A DNA stretch of 12,371 nucleotides from an uncultured Eubacteriales bacterium (GTDB lineage Bacteria; Bacillota; Clostridia; UBA1381). Each line of letters opens with the position of its first letter. Positions within the stretch are counted from its first letter, which is position 1. The stretch lies in NCBI GenBank assembly GCA_900556575.1, contig USPO01000028.1:1-12371 (forward strand). Direction: 5' to 3'. Below the pieces are notes generated by a model that saw only the letters and a list, made by a program, of their open reading frames with translations, was not told the DNA's origin and did no database searches. Both the position numbers and the translations under genes were made by a program. Shown piece by piece: positions 1 to 7,263 of the stretch.

Positions 1-61
1 TAAGTCGTTAATTTGACTAAAAATAATATAATATGTGAAGCGAAACGTAGTTTACATTTTT

Positions 62-104
62 AGAGCAAAAATTCATGCAATAATTGAATTTTTGCTCTTT
101 TTTT
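62..104 (+). terminator. Rho-independent terminator of an upstream gene outside the window
   Basis: A perfect 14-bp inverted repeat (62-75 pairing with 85-98) encloses a 9-nt loop and runs straight into a run of T (98-104). This is a textbook intrinsic terminator on the plus strand. It most likely ends a transcript entering from the left edge, since nothing within 1-61 looks coding. Confidence 0.85.
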
Positions 105-382
105 ATTGTGATAATTTGTTAGACTAAATACAGTAAATTTGGCTGTTATTTACTATATGTATAATAAAAAGGTATAGTTACAAAGAAATTTAAAATATTG
201 AAAATAAAAATGCAAACAAAATGAATGCATTTCAATACAATTAATTAAAATAATATATTAAAAGTAGAGTAAAATTAGAAAAAGTATAGAGAGTAAAAAG
301 AGCATAACTACTAAATATAATAATTTTTTTTGATGGAAATCGTCACTTTTTACAATATTGTGAATAATATGTGTATTAAAAG
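105..382. other. AT-rich intergenic stretch with no recognised gene
   Basis: This is extremely AT-rich sequence between the upstream terminator and the promoter of the LytTR operon. I read it for short peptide genes, in particular an agrD-like precursor that could feed the downstream AgrC-like kinase, and found no open frame with both a ribosome site and a plausible length. A 12-bp word, ATAATATGTGTA, occurs at 364-375 and again at 441-452 on either side of the promoter. In sequence this AT-rich it may be chance. Confidence 0.6.
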
Positions 383-411
383 TTGATTGGGCATTAAAAA
401 AATGATATAAT
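383..411 (+). promoter_or_regulatory. Sigma-A promoter of the LytTR regulator-kinase operon
   Basis: TTGATT (383-388) and TATAAT (406-411) are separated by 17 bp, and a TG at 403-404 makes an extended -10. The transcription start would be near 418, giving a leader of about 65 nt before the ATG at 484. The ribosome site AAGGGGAG lies at 469-476. Confidence 0.75.
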
Positions 412-483
412 GAAATAGAAAAATGATTATTAAACAACAGATAATATGTGTAATTAGTTGTAGATTGTAAGGGGAGAAAACTT

Positions 484-1233
484 ATGGCAAAGTCATTGAT
501 GATAGCAATATGTGATGATGAAGATGAAAGTGTTACAAAAACTGAACAATATTTAGAAAAATTTATACATGATAATAAAGAACAGGAAATAAAATGGGAA
601 ATATTTTATAGTGCGGAAGAATTATTGGATTATTATAAAAGCAATGGAAATGTATTTGATATTTTAATTACCGATATTGAAATGAAGCGATTAAACGGTG
701 TTGATTTGGCTAATAAAATAAGGAGTATAGATAAAAGTATAATTATCTTTTTTTTAACGGGGTATACGGAGTATGCTGTCAAGTGCTTTCGGTCTGAACC
801 GATGAATTTTTGGGTAAAACCTGTTAGCTATGATGATTTTGCTGAGGATATGAATCGTGCCATACAGCGAATAAATAGGGCAGTCAGATATATTAGTATA
901 GTAGAGGATAGGCATACAATACGTTTAGATATAGATAGAATAGTATATATTGAAAAAAAGGAAAGAAAAACTTTAATTCATATGGTAAATGGAGTACATA
1001 AAACAAATAAATTGTTATCACAATTTGAAGGAGAATTACCGAAAGAAATGTTTGTGAGAATATATCAATCATACATTGTTAATATTGCTTTTGTGAAGGT
1101 TTTAAGAGAAAAAAATGTTATATTAAAGGGGATTGCTCAGCGTTTAGAGGTAGGCAGAACATATGCCGAAAATTTAAAGCAATGTTTTATTGAATATAAG
1201 GAAAGGAAGGCTTTTGGAGATGATTATGTATAA
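484..1233 (+). CDS. LytTR-family (AgrA-like) response regulator
   Basis: This cytoplasmic transcription regulator has a receiver domain (about residues 5-125) followed by a LytTR DNA-binding domain (about 137-238). The receiver shows the acidic pair D11/D12, the predicted phosphoacceptor D64 in a TDIEM context, T92 and the conserved K112 before P113. The C-terminal half has the LytTR pattern IVYIEKKERKTLIH and later FVRIYQSYIVN. The length of 249 residues is normal for AgrA/LytR-type regulators. The ATG follows an AAGGGGAG site with 7-nt spacing. The kinase gene overlaps its 3' end, so the two are surely co-expressed. LytTR proteins usually bind paired direct repeats just upstream of target promoters, and such repeats occur at 2581-2615 before the PL11 gene. 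Direct control of that gene is inference. The gene is visibly AT-richer than the enzyme genes downstream. Confidence 0.9.
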   Translation: MAKSLMIAICDDEDESVTKTEQYLEKFIHDNKEQEIKWEIFYSAEELLDYYKSNGNVFDILITDIEMKRLNGVDLANKIRSIDKSIIIFFLTGYTEYAVKCFRSEPMNFWVKPVSYDDFAEDMNRAIQRINRAVRYISIVEDRHTIRLDIDRIVYIEKKERKTLIHMVNGVHKTNKLLSQFEGELPKEMFVRIYQSYIVNIAFVKVLREKNVILKGIAQRLEVGRTYAENLKQCFIEYKERKAFGDDYV

Positions 1234-2530
1234 AATATCGCTGCTAATGACTGGAGCTATAGAGTCAATAATGACTTTTATTTTATTTGGTTCATTAATG
1301 AAAAAGAGGAGATTTATTTCTCAATATGTATATATGATAGGTGTATTTGCTTTTACAGCGCTTATTGATATAAGTAATTATAAGTTTTCAAGCAGCATAG
1401 TCAATATATATGTAATTATTCTTGGAGCATTCCTTATGTCGTTTTTGTATAGCGGAAAAATAATTATTAGAATATTGTCATCGGTATTAAGCTTTCTGGT
1501 TTTAAGTATATCGGAGGTTCTGATATTAGTATTATTATCAGCATTGTTGGGAACAAATGTCGACATACTGTTAAATAATGAGGTATTAATGATGATAGGA
1601 ATTGCATCATCAAAATTGCTTGGAATTTTGCTTACATGGGTTATCAGCTATAGAATAAAGAAAAATAATGAATTGTTGGATATAAATTATTTGATATTAT
1701 TTACAATAATGTTTGTTATAACGGCAATTATAATAACTACATTTTATAGAATATTGCAATTCGGAATAAATGAACATTTAAGAAATATGAGTATTATATG
1801 TACTGTAGGTTTGTTGGCTGCAACTGTTATTACAATGTATTTATATGAAACAGCATTAAAACAGCAGCATTTGTCAGCGGAACAGCAATTGGCTCAAAAA
1901 CAATTAAAAGATCAGATACGTTACTATAAAGAAATCATATCATCACAGAATCAAATCAAGAGTTTGCGGCATGATTTAAGAAATCATATGCTGGCTATCT
2001 TGGCTAAAATTGATAAAGAAGAGTACAGCCAATGTATAGATTATATAAATAAAATGCTTAAAAAAACAGAAGCAAGTAAATCTGATATTAATACGGGAAA
2101 TACGGTATTAGATGCTATTTTGAGTGCTAAAAAAGAGGAAGCAGAGAAAAAGAATATTAGCTTTTATACAAATTTAAAAATAGCCGAAGGACTGCCGATT
2201 GATGATGAAGATATATGTATAATATTTGGAAATGCATTGGATAACGCTATTGAGGCATGTGAAAAGATGGATTTAAATCCGTATATAAAAGTACAGCTAT
2301 CATATTGTGATGAAGCTTTGGTATGTAAAATAGAAAATTCTTGTCCAGATACTGATTGTATAAAAGGAACTACAACAAAAAAAGATAGTAAAAATCATGG
2401 TATAGGAAGAATTAATATTGAAACAGCGTTAAAACACTATGATAGTGTATTTAGTATTAAACAGGAAAACAATAAATATATTTTATCTATTGTTTTTATG
2501 GAATTGGATAATATATCACAATATTTGTAA
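1226..2530 (+). CDS. AgrC-like sensor histidine kinase (GHKL ATPase)
   Basis: This membrane sensor kinase should phosphorylate the regulator encoded just upstream. About residues 5-210 form a polytopic membrane region (roughly six hydrophobic segments) typical of AgrC/ComD-type peptide sensors. A charged, Gln-rich, probably coiled-coil linker (about 211-245) follows. The phosphoacceptor motif RHDLRNH has H249, the N-box GNALDNAIEAC lies at about 335-345, and the glycine box HGIGRINI at about 391-398, as in the GHKL ATPases of HATPase_c_5 type. I chose ATG 1226 because GGAG at 1216-1219 sits 6 nt before it. ATG 1220 (two residues longer) and an upstream TTG at 1190 are also in frame. The 8-nt overlap with the regulator suggests translational coupling. 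No agrB or agrD homologue lies in the window, so the ligand is unknown. A terminator at 2548-2581 closes the operon. Confidence 0.88.
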   Translation: MYKISLLMTGAIESIMTFILFGSLMKKRRFISQYVYMIGVFAFTALIDISNYKFSSSIVNIYVIILGAFLMSFLYSGKIIIRILSSVLSFLVLSISEVLILVLLSALLGTNVDILLNNEVLMMIGIASSKLLGILLTWVISYRIKKNNELLDINYLILFTIMFVITAIIITTFYRILQFGINEHLRNMSIICTVGLLAATVITMYLYETALKQQHLSAEQQLAQKQLKDQIRYYKEIISSQNQIKSLRHDLRNHMLAILAKIDKEEYSQCIDYINKMLKKTEASKSDINTGNTVLDAILSAKKEEAEKKNISFYTNLKIAEGLPIDDEDICIIFGNALDNAIEACEKMDLNPYIKVQLSYCDEALVCKIENSCPDTDCIKGTTTKKDSKNHGIGRINIETALKHYDSVFSIKQENNKYILSIVFMELDNISQYL

Positions 2531-2547
2531 TGTATTATAAAAACATC

Positions 2548-2581
2548 CTGCTAATATGTATATATTATATTGCAGCTTTTT
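2548..2581 (+). terminator. Intrinsic terminator after the kinase gene
   Basis: CTGC (2548-2551) pairs with GCAG (2572-2575), and AATAT (2553-2557) pairs with ATATT (2567-2571) around one bulged T, with a 9-nt loop. Five T follow (2577-2581). The AT-rich upper stem makes it moderate in strength. It separates the two-component operon from the PL11 transcript. Confidence 0.6.
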
Positions 2582-2615
2582 GCGGATTTCACAAGAAAAC
2601 TGCGAATTTCACAAG
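2581..2615 (+). promoter_or_regulatory. Paired 15-bp direct repeats, candidate activator (LytTR-type) binding site
   Basis: TGCGGATTTCACAAG (2581-2595) and TGCGAATTTCACAAG (2601-2615) differ at a single base and start 20 bp apart, about two helical turns, so both face the same side of the DNA. The pair ends 4 bp before the weak -35 position of the next promoter. LytTR regulators are known to bind two direct half-sites of about this spacing beside the -35. The LytTR regulator gene is 1.3 kb upstream. Assignment to that regulator is inference; another activator is possible. Confidence 0.6.
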
Positions 2616-2619
2616 TTTT

Positions 2620-2648
2620 TTTTAATTATGTGTTTTATGTGATATAAT
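2620..2648 (+). promoter_or_regulatory. Promoter of the PL11 lyase gene, extended -10 with weak -35
   Basis: TATAAT (2643-2648) is preceded by TG at 2640-2641, giving an extended -10. At the optimal 17-bp distance the -35 hexamer is only TTTTAA (2620-2625), a poor match. This is the typical shape of a promoter that depends on an activator bound directly upstream, where the direct repeats lie. The predicted start is near 2655, leaving a leader of about 140 nt. Confidence 0.65.
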
Positions 2649-2668
2649 TAAAAAGAAAAAGGACAAGT

Positions 2669-2731
2669 ATGAAAATGCAAAATAATTGGTGTATTAGTAC
2701 GGAGGAGTATTATAAAATCGTAAGTATTTAA
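2669..2731 (+). CDS. Possible 20-residue leader peptide in the PL11 mRNA leader
   Basis: A 20-codon frame starts at ATG 2669, five nt after AGGA in an AAAAAGGAC stretch, and ends at TAA 2729-2731. The peptide has one Trp-Cys pair near its middle followed by an acidic pair and two Tyr. It lies wholly in the predicted leader, which then continues 62 nt to the lyase start. It could be a regulatory upstream frame or chance. It lacks a signal peptide and any run of one amino acid that would suggest attenuation. Confidence 0.3.
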   Translation: MKMQNNWCISTEEYYKIVSI

Positions 2732-2793
2732 GTATATAACATAGGGAAGGGAGAGCAATTCCTATTCCTTAAATATCTATTGGAGATGAGGTT

Positions 2794-5412
2794 TTGAAGA
2801 AATTTATTTCATTAGTATTATCGGCAGCGGTTGCGGGAGTTTCAGCTGTGCCGTTAAATTTTAATGCTAAAGCTGCTGATGCTGCACCGGTGCAGATGGA
2901 ATATCTTAATCGTGGCACAGTGGCTGTAAAGAGCGGTTCGGGTGTATATCTGTCATGGAGATTATTGGGTACTGAAAATTATAATACATCATTTGATATA
3001 TATCGAGATGGAAAATATATAGCTACGGTAAGCGACAGTACAAATTATACGGATAATACAGAGGGAACAAGCTATACCGTAGTGCCGCCCGGAGGAAGTA
3101 TATCTTCGGGAGAAAGTGTACAGGTATGGAATAATCAGTATCTTACTATTCCGCTTGATGTGCCTGAAGGAGGGACAAGTGTTGACGGAGAGGAGTATAC
3201 ATATTCGCCTAATGATGTAACACCTGCCGATGTTGACGGTGACGGAGAATATGAGCTTATTCTTAAATGGGAGCCGTCTAATTCTTTTGACAGCGGTAAA
3301 AATTCAAAATACAACGGAAATGTATATATTGACTGCTATAAGCTGAATGGTGAAAAGCTTTGGCGTATTGATATGGGAATAAATATCAATGCAGGAGCAC
3401 ATTTTACACAAATGGCGGCATATGATTTTGACTTGGACGGTAAAGCTGAACTTGCGTTAAAAACAGCACCCGGAACAAAGGACGGAAACGGAAATTATGT
3501 TTCGGAGGCTTCTCTTATCAGTGATATAAAGAATACGGATAATACCGCAGATTATCGGCACAGCGAATATGGTACGGCAGATACCGGCGGAAGAGTTATG
3601 TCTGGTGATGAGTACTATACTGTATTTCAGGGTGATACGGGAGCAGCACTGGATACCGTTTATTATCCGCATCCGAGAGGTACGGTAAGTGAATGGGGAG
3701 ATAACTGGGGCAACAGGTCGGAAAGATTTCTTGCCGCAGCTGCCTATCTTGACGGACAAGTCCCGTCAATGATAACATGGCGTGGATATTATGCAAAAAC
3801 TACTGCGGCAGCATATAATCTTGTAAATAAGCGGCTTGTTCAGGTTGCCGATTTTGATACCGATCAAGGCGATAATTCAGTATATGCCGGAAACGGAAAT
3901 CATAATTTAACGGTCGGTGATGTTGATAATGACGGCAAAGACGAGATTTTATGCGGTTCTCTTGCACTGGATAATGATTTTAGCGTTTTATGGTGTTCCG
4001 GCAGAGGACACGGTGATGCACTTCATCTTGCGGATTATGATCCGATACATAAGGGAATGGAATATTTCAGCGTGCATGAGGAACACAGCGGCAGAGTAAT
4101 AAGCGGAAGTACTAACGGTAATGACGGGAATACTATAGACGGCGGAATGACTCTTTATGATGCCGCAACAGGAGAGGAATTGTTTCATACGAGTGCAAGC
4201 CGTGATACCGGGCGAGGTATGATGGCTAACACCGCTTACAGTGACGGATATTTTGAATTTTGGGGCAGCGGTAATTATATTTCATACGGCGGCACCGATA
4301 TTCAAAGCGGAATGAATACATATACTCCTTCAAGCACAAATTTCAGAATATTTTGGGACGGAGATCTCTATGATGATTTACTTGACGGAAAATCATCGAG
4401 AAATGGAAACATAGAGGTAAAATCCAATAATACTACCTTAATAACAATGGAGGGAACAGCAGCAAATAATGATACAAAAAATAATCCATGCTTGCAGGCA
4501 GACCTTTTCGGAGATTGGAGAGAGGAAGTAGTAGCGCGCAGCAGGGACAATTCAAGCTTACTTGTATATACAACAACAATACCAACGGAGCATAAGCTGT
4601 ATACCCTGATGCATGACAGAGCCTATCGTATGCAGGTAGCCTGTCAAAATGCAGGGTATAATCAGCCGCCGCATATTGGTTATTATGTAAGCAATGATAA
4701 TGACCGTTATGATGAGCGAATGAGTGCCGCATATATAAAAACGGTTCATAACGGTGTAAGCTCCGTAAGAGAATCACAAAATTCCGATAATAAGCCGACA
4801 GTGACTCCGGCTTTTACACCAACTCCGACATTTACGCCGACTCCGACATCTGCACCAACCGCATTACCCGAGCAAACAGTAAATCCAACAGATATTCCGT
4901 TCATTGATGTATCATCAACCCTTGAACCGACAAAAACACCTGAACCAACGGGAACACCTGAACCAACGGGAACACCCGAACCAACAAGGATCCCGGAACC
5001 AACGGGAACACCCGAACCGACAGGAACACCCGAACCAACAAGGACCCCGGAGCCAACGGGAACACCGGAGCCGACAGGAACACTCGAACCGACAAATAAG
5101 CCTGTTATACCTCCGGAAAATTATAAATATTCTTACAGAATAGTAGGATGTGAAACAGATAATGATATAGCGGAAGTAACCGCTGAAAAATATAGCAATG
5201 CTGATGATGGATTGATGATTTTCGCAGAGTATGACGGAGAAGGAAGGCTGTGTGCTGTCAAATTTGAAAGTATATCTTCTGATGAGGAAAGTGTATTTAA
5301 AAAGGAATTTTTGTATGAAGGCGGACAAGCCTGTGTGTTTATATGGAACAGTGATGTTTTGACTCCGTGTTCAGAAAAATATAATCTAATTGCAGACGGA
5401 ATCCATATCTAA
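2794..5412 (+). CDS. Secreted rhamnogalacturonan lyase, polysaccharide lyase family 11
   Basis: PL11 enzymes cleave the Rha-GalA backbone of rhamnogalacturonan I by beta-elimination, usually with bound calcium. The start is TTG: GGAG at 2782-2785 lies 8 nt before it and a hydrophobic signal peptide follows (cleavage probably after AKA, about residue 27). The family N-terminus (MEYLNRGTVAVKSGSGVYLSW) is clear. Calcium-loop repeats of the propeller occur at about 145 (ADVDGDGEYEL), 210 (YDFDLDGKAEL) and 375 (GDVDNDGKDEI). The catalytic part ends near residue 665. A Thr/Pro linker with PTGTPE repeats (about 669-770) and a C-terminal domain of about 100 residues (four Cys, EYDGEGRL and VFIWNSD motifs) follow. 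There is no SLH domain, unlike the neighbouring esterase, so anchoring is unexplained. YesW/YesX-like enzymes are the nearest characterised relatives known to me. No terminator is evident after it. Confidence 0.92.
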   Translation: MKKFISLVLSAAVAGVSAVPLNFNAKAADAAPVQMEYLNRGTVAVKSGSGVYLSWRLLGTENYNTSFDIYRDGKYIATVSDSTNYTDNTEGTSYTVVPPGGSISSGESVQVWNNQYLTIPLDVPEGGTSVDGEEYTYSPNDVTPADVDGDGEYELILKWEPSNSFDSGKNSKYNGNVYIDCYKLNGEKLWRIDMGININAGAHFTQMAAYDFDLDGKAELALKTAPGTKDGNGNYVSEASLISDIKNTDNTADYRHSEYGTADTGGRVMSGDEYYTVFQGDTGAALDTVYYPHPRGTVSEWGDNWGNRSERFLAAAAYLDGQVPSMITWRGYYAKTTAAAYNLVNKRLVQVADFDTDQGDNSVYAGNGNHNLTVGDVDNDGKDEILCGSLALDNDFSVLWCSGRGHGDALHLADYDPIHKGMEYFSVHEEHSGRVISGSTNGNDGNTIDGGMTLYDAATGEELFHTSASRDTGRGMMANTAYSDGYFEFWGSGNYISYGGTDIQSGMNTYTPSSTNFRIFWDGDLYDDLLDGKSSRNGNIEVKSNNTTLITMEGTAANNDTKNNPCLQADLFGDWREEVVARSRDNSSLLVYTTTIPTEHKLYTLMHDRAYRMQVACQNAGYNQPPHIGYYVSNDNDRYDERMSAAYIKTVHNGVSSVRESQNSDNKPTVTPAFTPTPTFTPTPTSAPTALPEQTVNPTDIPFIDVSSTLEPTKTPEPTGTPEPTGTPEPTRIPEPTGTPEPTGTPEPTRTPEPTGTPEPTGTLEPTNKPVIPPENYKYSYRIVGCETDNDIAEVTAEKYSNADDGLMIFAEYDGEGRLCAVKFESISSDEESVFKKEFLYEGGQACVFIWNSDVLTPCSEKYNLIADGIHI
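4927..5088 (+). repeat. Nine in-frame 18-bp tandem repeats encoding the PTxTPE linker
   Basis: Nine consecutive 18-bp units encode PTKTPE, PTGTPE or PTRTPE variants. The variants recur every third unit (PTG, PTG, PTR), so there is also a 54-bp higher-order period, suggesting expansion by duplication of three-unit blocks. The array lies in the linker between the lyase and its C-terminal domain. Because the period is a multiple of three, copy-number changes would not break the frame. Confidence 0.9.
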
Positions 5413-5596
5413 TAATAGTATGGTTTCTGTTTTGAGTGCAAGTGGAATGGTTTGCGGTTCGTTTAGGTTAAAGCAGTTTGATAAGAGGCAGGTACCCTCA
5501 ATTCTTTATTACCGGAAAATTATTCTCAATGAAAAAACAGGGAATATTCAGAATGTTCAATAATAACCATCAACAAAGTTTTTATAGGAGGTTATA

Positions 5597-6886
5597 ATGA
5601 AAAGAATAATAGCATTTATTATTAGCATATTCGCATTGAATATGAGCATATCCGCCTTGGCGGAAACAAATGATATTCAGGGTTTCGATGATAAATTTGA
5701 GAACTTGTTAATGAAAAATTATTTTTCGCAGGAACAGCTTGAATCAATGCATCAAGAAAGATTGGATGATTTTAACGACAGGATATGGGCACATTGGCTT
5801 GAGAATATTAGGAAAGAATCGTGGAATAAAATTACAGAGAATGAGAAAGAAGAATATGATTTATTTTATAATGAATATGCAGCTGACCTTGACTATAACA
5901 ATGGAGCAAAGATAAATTTCATGCTTACAAATAAATACATATTTCAATATGCAAAAGAAGGTTTACTGAAATATTTATTATCAGATAAATACTATTGGGT
6001 AGTACAAAACTATAATTCCGGCACGTATTATTATGATGAAGAAGGCAATTATCATCAGGTGGTGCTTGAAAGTTTTGGTAATAAAAATAAATCTCAGGCT
6101 GTTATATCAAAAAACTGCCATTATATTTTTAAAAATACAGGCTCAATAAAAGAAACTTTAATAAATAAGGGAGAAACAAATGTTGATGATATAAAGCTGT
6201 TTTTTGTACCGTATCCAGCAAAAATTTTGTTTTTATATATAGCTACACCGAACAACGAGTATTTAATAAAGATGGGAATACGTGGTTACGATGTAATTCA
6301 AAATATGGAATACGGTAGAATTTATACAATGGATGAAATGATGAATGCTTTAGCTGATACGGATTTTGCCGAAATGTATCCGACAAAATATGAAATAATA
6401 AAATTGGCAGAAAAAGAAAAAGCTGCATATGAATCAGAGGCGGAAGCCTTGCAGCAGCAAGGACTTCTTCAGGGAAATGAAAATGGACTTGATCTTTTAA
6501 AGCCACTGACACGGGCAGAAGCGGTAACATTATTGGTTAGAGCTTTAGGTCTTGAGGATCAAACTTCAAATTATATGGTGAGTCAGTTTACGGATATATC
6601 GTCGGATAATTGGGTATCACCGTATGCGGCATTGGCAAAAGAATACGGAATAACAAACGGTGTTAGTGATACGGAATTTGCACCAGACGATCCAGTAACG
6701 GCTGAACAGTTTGCAACATTTACTTTGCGTGCTGCCGGTGAGAGTGATTTTGATTACATGCAGGGTATACAAATATTACTTGACAGAGGTATTATAACAG
6801 AGAAAGAGTCAGAAACTATGGATCTGTTCACGCGCGGTGATATGGCAAAAATCATTTATGAAGCAAAAGAAAAAGGTTTGTTATAG
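5597..6886 (+). CDS. Secreted SLH-domain protein with unrecognised ectodomain
   Basis: A 429-residue exported protein that I cannot name. It has a signal peptide (cleavage probably after ALA, residues 20-22), then about 260 residues rich in Tyr, Asn, Glu and Lys with no motif I recognise (note YYWVVQNYNSGTYYY at about 132-146), then a C-terminal SLH-like region from about 285. Three units are visible: ...PLTRAEAVTLLVRALGLE (about 303-320), FTDISSDNWVSPYAALAKEY to FTLRAAG (331-381) and a last one ending at FTRGDMAKIIYEAKE (411-425). This probably binds secondary wall polymers. The ATG has an ideal AGGAGG at 5586-5591. It lies 184 nt after the PL11 gene with no terminator or strong promoter seen between, so read-through from the lyase promoter is plausible. 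A role in sugar or pectin binding is guesswork from context. Confidence 0.85.
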   Translation: MKRIIAFIISIFALNMSISALAETNDIQGFDDKFENLLMKNYFSQEQLESMHQERLDDFNDRIWAHWLENIRKESWNKITENEKEEYDLFYNEYAADLDYNNGAKINFMLTNKYIFQYAKEGLLKYLLSDKYYWVVQNYNSGTYYYDEEGNYHQVVLESFGNKNKSQAVISKNCHYIFKNTGSIKETLINKGETNVDDIKLFFVPYPAKILFLYIATPNNEYLIKMGIRGYDVIQNMEYGRIYTMDEMMNALADTDFAEMYPTKYEIIKLAEKEKAAYESEAEALQQQGLLQGNENGLDLLKPLTRAEAVTLLVRALGLEDQTSNYMVSQFTDISSDNWVSPYAALAKEYGITNGVSDTEFAPDDPVTAEQFATFTLRAAGESDFDYMQGIQILLDRGIITEKESETMDLFTRGDMAKIIYEAKEKGLL

Positions 6887-7045
6887 GAAGCGGATTGACA
6901 GACAGGACAGTTTAAGGAATGAATTCCGGATATAACAAGAGCTGACGGAGGATACAGAGATTATTTGAAATCAATAGGTGAATATAAAACTCATAATAAA
7001 TTATTTGTTTCGTGTGTCTGTATAGAATTGGATTGATATTTAAAT
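6887..7045. other. Intergenic stretch, possibly holding a decayed reading frame
   Basis: No intact gene is seen. A short open stretch (6923-7036) reads IPDITRADGGYRDYLKSIG and continues to a TGA. It lacks a credible start and is preceded by an in-frame TGA at 6920-6922. It could be a coding remnant or chance. No terminator directly follows the SLH gene; the first strong hairpins are at 7046-7147. Confidence 0.35.
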
Positions 7046-7103
7046 CAGAGTCTTGCTTGGCATTGACTGCAAGACTCTGGACGTGCGGCAGCTTGTGAAC
7101 TGC
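7046..7103 (+). other. Two consecutive hairpins upstream of a terminator, candidate structured RNA or 3' UTR
   Basis: CAGAGTCTTGC (7046-7056) pairs perfectly with GCAAGACTCTG (7069-7079) around a 12-nt loop. It is followed by a smaller GCAG/CTGC hairpin (7088-7091 with 7100-7103, 8-nt loop), and one base later by the terminator at 7105-7147. Neither hairpin has its own T run. Three adjacent helices ending in a terminator could be a small RNA, a riboregulator or a stabilising mRNA 3' end. I found no clear promoter directly upstream, and I do not recognise a known riboswitch class. Confidence 0.4.
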
Positions 7104-7104
7104 A

Positions 7105-7147
7105 GGGGTATAGAAAACTAATTGAGTTTTGCTGTACCCCATTTTTT
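7105..7147 (+). terminator. Rho-independent terminator
   Basis: The stem 7105-7119 pairs with 7125-7140 with one bulged G (7131), a G-T wobble and a 5-nt loop. GGGGTA at the base pairs with TACCCC. Six T follow (7142-7147). It closes the PL11/SLH transcript, or the putative structured RNA, before the promoter of the CE12 operon. Confidence 0.8.
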
Positions 7148-7196
7148 ACTTTACAGAAAATTTACTCAATAATTTATGATTACCTCAAAATTACAC

Positions 7197-7225
7197 TTGC
7201 AATTTTTAACGCAATATTATATAAT
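7197..7225 (+). promoter_or_regulatory. Sigma-A promoter of the CE12-SLH operon
   Basis: TTGCAA (7197-7202) and TATAAT (7220-7225) are 17 bp apart. A second TATAAT follows at 7225-7230. The start would be near 7232, giving a leader of about 30 nt. Upstream, TTTACTCAA (7161-7169) and TTACCTCAA (7180-7188) are similar words 19 bp apart, but they do not match the repeats before the PL11 gene closely. This promoter looks stronger by itself than the PL11 promoter. Confidence 0.75.
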
Positions 7226-7263
7226 ATAATTAGAATATTGTGTATAGGGAAAGGAAGCTGAAT

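Noticed and set aside
13..32. Promoter TTGACT...TATAAT near the left edge
   Set aside because: The spacer is only 8 bp, far from the 16-18 bp needed.
1190..1225. TTG or ATG 1220 as start of the kinase
   Set aside because: GGAG at 1216-1219 is ideally spaced for ATG 1226 only. The TTG has no ribosome site. ATG 1220 remains possible and changes little.
4904..5328. Long open frames on both strands across the lyase linker
   Set aside because: They are shadows of the 18-bp tandem repeat, whose period is a multiple of three and so keeps all frames open. They lack ribosome sites.
7161..7188. A second copy of the PL11-type operator before the CE12 promoter
   Set aside because: TTTACTCAA and TTACCTCAA are 19 bp apart, but they do not align well with TTTCACAAG, and this promoter already has a good -35. 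The evidence is too weak.
7240..7263. GTG start eight residues upstream for the CE12 protein
   Set aside because: It would put charged residues before the signal peptide and has no ribosome site, while ATG 7264 has both a good site and the classic Lys-rich signal start.
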